The notes below the pieces were generated by a model that was given only the letters and a program-made list of their open reading frames with translations, searched no databases and was not told where the DNA came from. From Devosia sp. (GTDB lineage: Bacteria; Pseudomonadota; Alphaproteobacteria; Rhizobiales; Devosiaceae), in NCBI GenBank assembly GCA_016793415.1, contig JAEUMC010000197.1:1-9118 (forward strand): a stretch of 9,118 bases of DNA, in the 5' to 3' direction. Positions within the stretch are counted from its first letter, which is position 1, and every line of letters begins with the position of its first letter. Below are positions 1 to 5,096 of the stretch, piece by piece. A program made the position numbers and the translations under genes.

Positions 1-292
1 GTGGACCCGCGACGCACCCTTGGTGCATGCAACGCCTTCATGGAGGCGGCGATTATCGCGGAATTATGGTTTTGACTCGGTTAAGCGGCCGATGATTGCC
101 GCCTGGGCTCGTTTGGTTCCGCTCTCCCCAGCCGCATGGCGGCGCTCGGGGAGAGCTAGCGAGCGGGGGCGCTAGCGCGCGCGACCGCTCCGGCTGCAAA
201 GCCGGCGGCTGCGATTGGCGCTGCTACTCCCTGAGTCATGACCAAACCCTGTGCGAGGATTACGGAGCTTTAGTGGCGGAAACCGCTGGTGG
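1..292. other. intergenic region without a convincing gene
   Basis: No reading frame here has a credible start, ribosome binding site and protein-like composition. Besides the hairpin cluster at 121-205, the left end has GCACC 14-18 / GGTGC 22-26 and the 8-bp palindrome TGCATGCA at 24-31. A short open frame runs off the left edge on the minus strand from an ATG at 41, but it has no Shine-Dalgarno sequence and I do not recognise it. A TTGACT hexamer at 72-77 (plus strand) lacks a matching -10 box. Confidence 0.5.
121..205. repeat. cluster of nested inverted repeats in non-coding DNA
   Basis: Three hairpins lie close together. (a) A perfect 9-bp stem, GCTCTCCCC at 121-129 with GGGGAGAGC at 148-156, encloses a second 5-bp stem, GCCGC 131-135 with GCGGC 139-143. 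(b) GCTAGCG 155-161 pairs with CGCTAGC 170-176, sharing two bases with the first stem, so the two folds are alternatives. (c) CCGGCT 190-195 pairs with AGCCGG 200-205 across a GCAA loop, which is a GNRA tetraloop if transcribed on the plus strand. No T-run follows any of them, so they are not classical intrinsic terminators. The block lies downstream of the sdpRI operon. It could be a dispersed palindromic repeat, a structured 3' end or a small RNA; the sequence alone does not decide. Confidence 0.6.
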
Positions 293-940
293 TCAAGTGC
301 GCTGACGGCGTGCGTAGCTGAGCGAGTAAGCGACGCCGATGACGATCGGCACCAACACACAGCCGAGCAGCCACCAGACGAGGGTCGGCGCGGGCAGCAG
401 GAGCGCGGCAACAATCAGCACAATGCCGGCGATGATGCAGAGGAGGCCGGTCAGGCGGTGCGTCGCCTGCCAGTTGGCAGGATCGTTCAGCGTCGAGGGC
501 AGACGCAGGCCGGCAAAGCTGTTCGGCTGGGACTTGGGCATGGCGTTGCCAAGGATCACCAGCAGCACACCCAGTGCCAGGGCCAGCACCTGCACCATGT
601 TGACGGTGGCGCCGATGCCGATCAGCACCGTGGCGGCCTCGAGCACCAGGGCGAGACCGGTGAGGGCCGTAATCACCACCCCGGCACTGTGGCGACCTGC
701 GGCGACGTCGGATGGCTTCGCAACCCGGCCGATGCCGTAGAAGATGACCCAGACCAAGGCCACCATCAGCAGCGGGATGAGCAGCGCCCATTCGCGTGGC
801 AGGAAGCCATCAGGCTCGCCGCTGATGCCCCAGTGGACCGGCAGCATGGTGCCTGCCGGCACGAGCACCAGCCCGGCGATGAACACCGCGACCAGGGCGA
901 CGAGCAGCGCGATGCGGATCGGGGTGAACAACGGGCTCAT
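293..940 (-). CDS. sdpI: SdpI-family multi-pass membrane protein (DUF1648 plus SdpI domain)
   Basis: A 215-residue integral membrane protein, close to the length of Bacillus subtilis SdpI (about 207). Residues about 34-50 (PVHWGISGEPDGFLPRE) are the DUF1648 motif. Residues about 131-163 (GNAMPKSQPNSFAGLR, then the WQATHRL motif) are the SdpI signature between helices. About six hydrophobic segments are visible near 9-29, 52-72, 87-109, 113-131, 164-183 and 187-207. In Bacillus, SdpI gives immunity to the SdpC toxin and, when toxin-bound, sequesters the repressor SdpR at the membrane. That role is established for Bacillus and only inferred here. The ATG overlaps the stop of the upstream sdpR-like gene (ATGA, 937-940) and has an AGGGAGA Shine-Dalgarno 8 nt upstream, inside sdpR, so the two should be translationally coupled. 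No sdpC-like toxin gene is present in the window. Family assignment is confident; the physiological role is open. Confidence 0.85.
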   Translation of the reverse strand: MSPLFTPIRIALLVALVAVFIAGLVLVPAGTMLPVHWGISGEPDGFLPREWALLIPLLMVALVWVIFYGIGRVAKPSDVAAGRHSAGVVITALTGLALVLEAATVLIGIGATVNMVQVLALALGVLLVILGNAMPKSQPNSFAGLRLPSTLNDPANWQATHRLTGLLCIIAGIVLIVAALLLPAPTLVWWLLGCVLVPIVIGVAYSLSYARRQRT

Positions 941-1206
941 GACTTGGTCTCCCTAAGGCTCATGAGGCCGGACAAGGCCTCTTCGAGGATGGACATGTTG
1001 AGGTGGTAGATCAGGCTGGTGCCCTGCCGCTTGACGGCCACCAATTCGGCCTCCTTGAGCTTGGCGAAGTGCACCGAGAGCGTCGGCTTGCTCAGCGTGA
1101 AATGCTCGGCCAGCGCGCCGGCCGACATCGGCCCGCCCCTGAGGAGCTGGAGGATTTCCCGGCGCACCGGATGCGACAAGGCCTCGAAGACGGCGTTGAT
1201 ACCCAT
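937..1206 (-). CDS. sdpR: ArsR-family winged-helix autorepressor, SdpR type
   Basis: An 89-residue protein that is almost entirely one winged helix-turn-helix domain. Residues 1-25 (FEALSHPVRREILQLLRGG) match the ArsR N-terminal helices, and the recognition helix is about 38-52 (TLSKPTLSVHFAKLK). The wing follows at about 56-69. The metal-binding ELCVCDL-type motif of metal sensors is missing and there is no cysteine at all, so it should not sense metals. Closest style is SdpR of Bacillus, which represses its own sdpRI operon until SdpI captures it. The start ATG at 1206 has an AGGTGAG Shine-Dalgarno (1215-1221) 8 nt upstream. It is followed with a 4-nt overlap by the SdpI-like gene. A palindrome inside its promoter (1245-1258) is the obvious candidate operator, consistent with autoregulation. 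Confidence 0.88.
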   Translation of the reverse strand: MGINAVFEALSHPVRREILQLLRGGPMSAGALAEHFTLSKPTLSVHFAKLKEAELVAVKRQGTSLIYHLNMSILEEALSGLMSLRETKS

Positions 1207-1232
1207 AAGACCCGCTCACCTGGCGACGGCCT

Positions 1233-1261
1233 TATTTAGACATCACTCTAATTAGAGTCAA
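1233..1261 (-). promoter_or_regulatory. sigma70-type promoter of the sdpR-sdpI operon
   Basis: Read on the minus strand, TTGACT (1256-1261) and TAAATA (1233-1238) are separated by exactly 17 bp. This predicts a transcript start near 1226 and a leader of about 20 nt carrying the AGGTGAG ribosome binding site. The TGA inside the -35 box is the stop codon of the upstream glycosyltransferase (1258-1260), so the promoter begins exactly where that gene ends. Seen directly in the sequence; activity is inferred. Confidence 0.7.
1245..1258. promoter_or_regulatory. perfect 14-bp palindrome, probable SdpR-like operator
   Basis: ACTCTAATTAGAGT is identical to its own reverse complement. It overlaps the -35 box and fills most of the spacer of the sdpRI promoter, so a dimeric winged-helix protein bound here would block RNA polymerase. 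It is AT-rich compared with its surroundings. The likely ligand is the ArsR/SdpR-type protein encoded immediately downstream (inference). Confidence 0.7.
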
Positions 1262-2283
1262 GACGAACGACTGTCGCCTTTCACCGGCAGGTAGTGCAGG
1301 AACTGGTCGGTGCTCGCCGCCCAGGAGAACTGCTCCGCATAGGTCCGGCACTCGTCACGGGAGACGTGCAGCGCCTTGAGCGCCGCGGCCCTGAGGTCGT
1401 GATCGAGCACGCCGACCGGCGCATCACCGATCACGTCGATCGGGCCGGTGACCGGAAAAGCTGCAACGGGCGTACCGCTGGCCAGCGCCTCGAGCAGCAC
1501 GAGACCGAAGGTGTCGGTTTTCGACGGAAAGACGAACACGTCAGCCGAGGCAAAGAGCCTCGCCAGTTCCTCGCCCTGTTTTGGACCGACGAACACCACG
1601 TCGGGATACTCGGCCCTGAGCTTGTCGAGGCTCGGTCCGCCGCCCACAACCAGCTTGGTGCCGGGCAGTTCGAGCGAGACGAAAGCTTCGATGTTCTTTT
1701 CCACGGCAACGCGGCCGACATAGAGGAACACCGGCCCGTCATAGGCGAGTGGTTCGCGCCGCGTCGGGCTGAACAGCTGGGTATCGACGCCCTTCTGCCA
1801 GATCACCGCATTGGTGAAGCCGCGCTGCTCGAGCAGCGTCTTCAGGTGTGGCGTGCCGACGAGGCAGTATTTCGCGGCTCCGTGGAACCAGCGCAGGAAC
1901 CGGTAGCTCCAGCGCAGCGGCACCGGCAGGCGGGCGCGCAGATATTCGGGGAACTGAGTGTGGTAGGCGGTCGAGAATTCGAACCGCCGCTTGCGGCACC
2001 AGCGGCGCGCCATGATGCCGAGCGGACCTTCGGTGGCGATATGGATCGCATCGGGCGCCGCGGCCTCGATCCGGGCATAGACCGGCTTCATCAGCGTGCG
2101 GCTCAGGCGGATCTCGCCATAGCCCGGCATGGGGAAGGTCTTGAACTCGTTCGGGGTCAGGAGCTTCACGGTGATGCCGCGCTTTTCCATCTCCTTGATC
2201 ACCAGCTCGATCGAACGCACCACGCCGTTGATCTGCGGGTGCCAGGCATCGGTGACGATGAGAACGGTCTTGGGCTGCGGCAT
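1258..2283 (-). CDS. GT4-family (GT-B fold) glycosyltransferase
   Basis: A 341-residue GT-B glycosyltransferase, probably using a nucleotide sugar with a lipid or glycan acceptor. From the ATG at 2283: the N-terminal acceptor domain begins at once (VLIVTDAWHPQINGVV, 7-22), then HIATEGPLG (81-89) and YHTQFPEYL (107-115). The donor domain starts near 182, with the phosphate-binding GRVAVEKN (190-197), GGGP (214-217) and the E-x7-E-type motif at 257-265. The first acidic residue is Asp, giving D257-x7-E265 (TDTFGLVLLEALASG). This variant occurs in the SqdX/MgtA-like lipid glycosyltransferase branch. Glycolipid synthesis (for example a glucuronosyl- or mannosyl-diacylglycerol) is one possibility, but donor and acceptor cannot be read from the sequence. 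A TTG at 2337 preceded by a GGAG/AAGGGGAGGG tract would add 18 low-complexity residues. The ATG is preferred because family members begin right before the VLIVTDAW strand, although its own Shine-Dalgarno is poor. Confidence 0.85.
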   Translation of the reverse strand: MPQPKTVLIVTDAWHPQINGVVRSIELVIKEMEKRGITVKLLTPNEFKTFPMPGYGEIRLSRTLMKPVYARIEAAAPDAIHIATEGPLGIMARRWCRKRRFEFSTAYHTQFPEYLRARLPVPLRWSYRFLRWFHGAAKYCLVGTPHLKTLLEQRGFTNAVIWQKGVDTQLFSPTRREPLAYDGPVFLYVGRVAVEKNIEAFVSLELPGTKLVVGGGPSLDKLRAEYPDVVFVGPKQGEELARLFASADVFVFPSKTDTFGLVLLEALASGTPVAAFPVTGPIDVIGDAPVGVLDHDLRAAALKALHVSRDECRTYAEQFSWAASTDQFLHYLPVKGDSRSS

Positions 2284-2373
2284 CGGCGGCTCGGTTAGGG
2301 GGCGGCAATGGGTATCGCGGGGGGCGGGCGTCGGCAACCCTCCCCTTCTCCATGAGAGGCCATCCAGCAGCGC

Positions 2374-2403
2374 AAAAGAAAAGGCCCGCCGAAGCGGGCC
2401 TTT
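2374..2403 (-). terminator. intrinsic terminator of the rplM-rpsI operon
   Basis: A perfect 10-bp stem (2380-2389 with 2394-2403) is closed by a C(UUCG)G tetraloop on the minus-strand RNA and followed by a U-rich tail (UUUUCUUUU including the end of the stem). It begins 21 nt after the rpsI stop. The plus-strand side has only TTTCC, so it looks directional. The downstream glycosyltransferase is therefore probably not simply co-transcribed with the ribosomal operon. Confidence 0.92.
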
Positions 2404-2424
2404 CCGAAATCTGGAACTCGAAGC

Positions 2425-2907
2425 TTAGCGCTTGGAGAACTGGAAGGAACGACGGGCCTTGGCCTTGCCGTACTTCTTGCGCTCGACCACGCGGCTGTCG
2501 CGGGTGAGGAAACCGCCGGCCTTCAGCACGCCGCGCAGCTCGGGCTCGTAGTAGGTGAGCGCCTTGGAGATGCCGTGACGCACCGCACCGGCCTGGCCGG
2601 AGAGACCGCCGCCCGAAACGGTGGCGACGATGTCGTACTGGTCCTTGCGGGCTGCGGCGACGATCGGCTGCTGCAGCACCATCTGGAGCACCGGACGGGC
2701 GAAGAAGGCGTTGAACTCCTTGCCGTTGACGGTGATCTTGCCGTTACCCGGCTTCACCCAGACGCGGGCGATGGCGTTCTTGCGCTTGCCGGTGGCGTAA
2801 GCGCGGCCCTGCGCGTCGAGCTTCTGCACGTGCACGGGAGCGTCGGCGGCAACAGCGGCGACGTTGGCAGCGCCCAGGTCTTCGAGCGAATTGATGGTCT
2901 CGGCCAT
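2425..2907 (-). CDS. rpsI: 30S ribosomal protein S9
   Basis: A 160-residue S9 protein, a component of the head of the small ribosomal subunit. The first ~36 residues are an Ala-rich extension typical of alphaproteobacterial S9. The conserved core begins at [19 protein letters not shown] (37-55). The S9 signature is intact at 99-117 ([19 protein letters not shown]). The basic C-terminus ends in SKR, the tail that contacts P-site tRNA. The start overlaps the rplM stop by one base (TAATG at 2905-2909), and a GAGGG lies about 9 nt upstream inside rplM, so translation is coupled. The gene is followed by a strong terminator. Nothing unusual. Confidence 0.98.
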   Translation of the reverse strand: MAETINSLEDLGAANVAAVAADAPVHVQKLDAQGRAYATGKRKNAIARVWVKPGNGKITVNGKEFNAFFARPVLQMVLQQPIVAAARKDQYDIVATVSGGGLSGQAGAVRHGISKALTYYEPELRGVLKAGGFLTRDSRVVERKKYGKAKARRSFQFSKR

Positions 2908-3371
2908 TACTTGGCCCTCACATTCTTGGTGTTGAACGAAGCGACGTCGAGCTTCACGGGCGACTGGGCCTCATGCGGGTGAGTCTCACCGGCATAGACG
3001 CGCAGGTTGCCGTACTGCTTGCGGCCGAGCGGGCCTTCCGGGATCATGCGGCGGACGGCGTTCTCGAGCACGCGCTCGGGGAAACGGCCCTCGAGCAGCT
3101 GACGCTGAGTACGGTCCTTGATGCCGCCCGGGTGCCCGGTGTGCCAGTAGAACCGGCGCTGGTCGAGCTTCTTGCCGGTCAGCTTCACCTTGTCGGCATT
3201 GATCACAACGACGTGGTCGCCGGTATCCATGTGCGGGGTATAGGTCGGCAGGTGCTTGCCGCGCAGACGCATGGCAATGATGGAGGCGACACGGCCAACC
3301 ACCAGATCCTTGGCGTCGATCAGGATCCACTTCTTCTGGATCTCGTCCGGCTTCGCCGTGTAGGTGCTCAT
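2907..3371 (-). CDS. rplM: 50S ribosomal protein L13
   Basis: A 154-residue L13, an early-assembly protein of the large subunit. Recognisable blocks are [17 protein letters not shown] (14-30), [20 protein letters not shown] (36-55), [11 protein letters not shown] (75-85) and [20 protein letters not shown] (107-126, the L13 signature region). It is slightly longer than E. coli L13 (142), with the extra residues mainly at the ends. Start ATG at 3371 with AAGGA about 8 nt upstream. It is first in a two-gene operon with rpsI and has its own promoter at 3425-3453. In E. coli, L13 represses its own operon through the mRNA leader; whether that happens here is unknown. Confidence 0.98.
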   Translation of the reverse strand: MSTYTAKPDEIQKKWILIDAKDLVVGRVASIIAMRLRGKHLPTYTPHMDTGDHVVVINADKVKLTGKKLDQRRFYWHTGHPGGIKDRTQRQLLEGRFPERVLENAVRRMIPEGPLGRKQYGNLRVYAGETHPHEAQSPVKLDVASFNTKNVRAK

Positions 3372-3390
3372 CTTGTTTTCCTTGAAAGCA

Positions 3391-3408
3391 GGCAGAGTGT
3401 CCCCTGCC
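3391..3408 (-). promoter_or_regulatory. small hairpin in the rplM-rpsI mRNA leader
   Basis: GGCAG and CTGCC form a 5-bp stem with an 8-nt loop in the ~47-nt predicted leader, ending about 19 nt before the rplM start. It could be a site for autogenous control by L13, as known in E. coli, but the stem is short and the link is inference. Confidence 0.25.
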
Positions 3409-3424
3409 CCGTATTCGTGGCGCG

Positions 3425-3453
3425 GATATACGGATGCGACGGGAAAGCGTCAA
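3425..3453 (-). promoter_or_regulatory. promoter of rplM-rpsI
   Basis: On the minus strand, TTGACG (3448-3453) and TATATC (3425-3430) are separated by 17 bp, close to the sigma70 consensus. Predicted transcription start is near 3418, giving a ~47-nt leader before rplM. AT-rich DNA just upstream (3454-3545) might act as an UP-like element. Confidence 0.75.
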
Positions 3454-3494
3454 GCGCTAAGATTTTCATACGCTATATCAATAGCTTGCGCTGT

Positions 3495-3510
3495 TGGTAT
3501 TATGATACCA
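3495..3510. promoter_or_regulatory. interrupted palindrome TGGTAT-N4-ATACCA, candidate operator
   Basis: Two perfect 6-bp half-sites are separated by TATG in an AT-rich patch (about 3455-3545) that stands out from the GC-rich genome. It lies about 42 bp upstream of the rplM -35 box and downstream of ctaA. Size and symmetry suit a dimeric repressor of LacI, TetR or similar type, but I cannot assign a regulator. It could alternatively form a short hairpin in read-through RNA from ctaA. Confidence 0.4.
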
Positions 3511-3570
3511 CATGTTAAGCCATTGAAATCATTAGATATCGCCAATGCCGGTGTGAGGGCATGGGACGGC

Positions 3571-4623
3571 CTAGGCCCTTCGCGCCGTCGTATCCGCCAG
3601 ATACGCCGTCACCAAACCGGCCAGCATGAAGGCCAGGGCCTGGTGGCCCAGCGCCAGCGAGATCGGCACCATGCTGAGGAGCGTAGCGATGCCGAGCCCC
3701 ACCTGCAGCAGGATGAGCAGCGAGATGCGCGGCAGCCAGCCGTGCACGCCCGCAAACCCGCCGCGCTTCGACTGCCGCCACAGCAGCCAGCCGACATAGA
3801 GCACGACGGCATAGGCAATCATGCGATGGATGAACTGCACGGTGAGAGTGTTCTCGAAAAGGTTCTTCCAGAACGGATCGATCGCATCGAGCCCATGCGG
3901 GATCAGCGCCCCATCCATGAGCGGCCAGGTATTGTAGCCCATGCCGGCATCCAGCCCGGCAACGAAGGCGCCGGCGACGATCTGAATGAGGATCAGCGCG
4001 AGCAGGCCCCAAACCGGCCAGCCGGCGGAACTCGTGGGTTTGGCGGGCTCCAGCCGGCGCGCCACCCAGATCAGCGCGATGAACAGCAACGACGCAGCGC
4101 CGAGGTGTGCGGCGAGGCGGTATTGCGACACCGAGGTCAGCTCCGAGAGACCCGACGAGACCATCCACCAGCCGAGGAAACCCTGGAACCCGCCCAGCAC
4201 GAACAGGCCGGCGAGCGGCGCGGCGAGGCTCCAGTTGAAGCGGCGCTGGAACAGGAACACCACGAACGGAACAGCGAAGGCGAAACCGATGACCCGGCCG
4301 AGGAAGCGGTGCGCCCACTCCCACCAGAAGATCGACTTGAAGTCCTCGATCCCCATCCAGGAGTTCTGCACCCCCTGCGGGATCTGCTTGTAGGCCTCGA
4401 ACTCGGCCTGCCAGTCGGCATCGCTGAGCGGCGGGATGGCGCCCGAGATCGGCTTCCAGGAGGTGATCGACAACCCGGACTCGGTCAGCCGTGTCGCGCC
4501 GCCGACCACCACCATGATCAGCACCAGCAGCGCCATGCCGTAGAGCCAGATGCGGACCGGCCGCAACCGATCGGTAGCGGGCGCGGATGGTGTGACGGAT
4601 TGTTCGGTTGCGCTGAGAGCCAA
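3571..4623 (-). CDS. ctaA: heme A synthase, COX15/CtaA family
   Basis: A 350-residue membrane enzyme that oxidises the C8 methyl of heme O to the formyl group of heme A for aa3-type cytochrome oxidase. About eight transmembrane helices are visible, the first at about 25-44. The four conserved heme-ligand histidines are present: H105 in EWAHRFLGR, H173 in AAHLGAAS, H266 in QFIHRMIAY and H327 in LGHQALAF. Other family blocks are GGATRLTESGLSITSWKPI (41-59), QGFLGWWMVSSGL (147-159) and AGLDAGMGYNTWPLMDG (222-238). The start is a TTG at 4623 preceded by AAAGGA about 8 nt upstream. No ATG or GTG is suitably placed, and the resulting length fits the family. The open frame continues upstream to 5079, but that part is repeat-rich, compositionally unlike a protein, and antisense to the DUF2842 gene. 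It is divergent from that gene with an 81-bp gap. Confidence 0.95.
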   Translation of the reverse strand: MALSATEQSVTPSAPATDRLRPVRIWLYGMALLVLIMVVVGGATRLTESGLSITSWKPISGAIPPLSDADWQAEFEAYKQIPQGVQNSWMGIEDFKSIFWWEWAHRFLGRVIGFAFAVPFVVFLFQRRFNWSLAAPLAGLFVLGGFQGFLGWWMVSSGLSELTSVSQYRLAAHLGAASLLFIALIWVARRLEPAKPTSSAGWPVWGLLALILIQIVAGAFVAGLDAGMGYNTWPLMDGALIPHGLDAIDPFWKNLFENTLTVQFIHRMIAYAVVLYVGWLLWRQSKRGGFAGVHGWLPRISLLILLQVGLGIATLLSMVPISLALGHQALAFMLAGLVTAYLADTTARRA

Positions 4624-4667
4624 GATGGGTTCCTTTCGGCCTCGAACTACTCCCGGCAGCGCCCCCT

Positions 4668-4673
4668 TACAAT
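4668..4673 (+). promoter_or_regulatory. possible -10 box for the DUF2842 gene
   Basis: TACAAT lies 31 nt upstream of the ATG at 4705 in the 81-bp divergent gap with ctaA. No good -35 hexamer is found at 16-18 bp. On the opposite strand the same bases read TTGTAA, which could be a weak -35 for ctaA. Weak support. Confidence 0.25.
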
Positions 4674-4704
4674 GGTCGCGATGCCGCATCGCACCGGCAA
4701 GGCC

Positions 4705-4911
4705 ATGACCCAATCCACCCGCAAGCTCCTCGGCACCGTGCTGATCCTCGCCTCGCTCGTCATCTGGTCGGTGCTTGGTATGTGGATCTACATGAGCTTT
4801 CTTGGGGCCGCCGCGTGGTGGCTGCTCATCGGCTTTTTCGCCGTGATGGGGATGAGCTGGTTCTACCCCGCGACGTGGATCATCCGCTGGATGGCGAAAC
4901 CGGACCAGTAA
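4705..4911 (+). CDS. DUF2842 small two-helix membrane protein
   Basis: A 68-residue protein with two hydrophobic helices (about 9-30 and 34-54) and a short charged tail ending WMAKPDQ. The N-terminus MTQSTRKLLGTVLILASLV matches the style of the alphaproteobacterial DUF2842 family, which is often found near ctaA. Its function is not known; the association with heme A synthesis is only by position. In-frame ATGs at 4672 and 4681 would add up to 11 residues. The ATG at 4705 is preferred because family members begin just before the RKLLGT segment, though no start has a strong Shine-Dalgarno. It is the only plus-strand gene in the window and is convergent with the murA-like gene. Confidence 0.85.
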   Translation: MTQSTRKLLGTVLILASLVIWSVLGMWIYMSFLGAAAWWLLIGFFAVMGMSWFYPATWIIRWMAKPDQ

Positions 4912-4950
4912 CACCGACTCGTCCCCGATCGCCCTAGCACCGCGTCTGCT

Positions 4951-5073
4951 GCCCCACCCCCTCCCAGCCTCCCCATCATGGGGGAGGTGTCGGCCGGTGA
5001 GATCGGCTGGATCGTGCCTCACACGCCGAACGGCACCTCCCCCCTTGTGGGGGAGGTTGGGAGGGGGAGCCCC
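4951..5073. repeat. large palindromic GC-rich repeat between convergent genes
   Basis: Four C/G-rich arms alternate. The outer arms (about 4957-4974 and 5050-5067) are near-perfect complements sharing CCCCCTCCCA and CCTCCCC blocks with one mismatch. Each half also has its own hairpin: CCTCCCC 4968-4974 with GGGGAGG 4981-4987, and ACCTCCCCC 5035-5043 with GGGGGAGGT 5049-5057. The inner arms GGGGGAGGTG 4980-4989 and CACCTCCCCC 5034-5043 are complementary as well, and GTGAG 4997-5001 pairs with CTCAC 5018-5022 near the centre. This is the architecture of a dispersed intergenic palindromic element. It sits between the 3' ends of the DUF2842 gene and the murA-like gene and could stabilise or end both transcripts. 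Copy number elsewhere in the genome cannot be seen here. Confidence 0.75.
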
Positions 5074-5096
5074 ACGCACCGGCGACGAAGACGCCC

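Noticed and set aside
1..41. Minus-strand frame starting MKALHAPRVRRG and leaving the window
   Set aside because: Only 13 codons are visible, with no Shine-Dalgarno, so it cannot be called. Sequence left of the window would decide.
121..156. Hairpin as an intrinsic terminator of sdpRI
   Set aside because: The stem is strong but no U-run follows on either strand, and it lies more than 130 nt past the sdpI stop.
156..239. Minus-strand 27-codon Ala-rich open frame
   Set aside because: It lies in the hairpin cluster, has low complexity, only a weak Shine-Dalgarno and no recognisable motif.
251..1009. Plus-strand 252-codon open frame opposite the sdpRI genes
   Set aside because: The composition (Gln, His, Arg, Asp-rich) is that of a reverse-complement shadow, and the minus strand encodes two clearly recognisable proteins.
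1739..2353. Minus-strand 204-codon frame with an ATG at 2353
   Set aside because: It is an out-of-frame shadow of the GT4 glycosyltransferase, Arg/Ala/Pro-rich with no domain.
3450..3549. Minus-strand open frame in the AT-rich island ending in IPTAQAIDIAYENLSA
   Set aside because: It looks somewhat protein-like, but it is only about 31 codons from a TTG with no ribosome binding site, overlaps the rplM promoter -35 region, and matches nothing I recognise.
3364..4704. Long open plus-strand frame running opposite ctaA into the DUF2842 gene
   Set aside because: It is antisense to ctaA, rich in Arg/Gln/His as GC-rich shadow frames are, and has no recognisable domain. Only its last 68 codons are a real gene.
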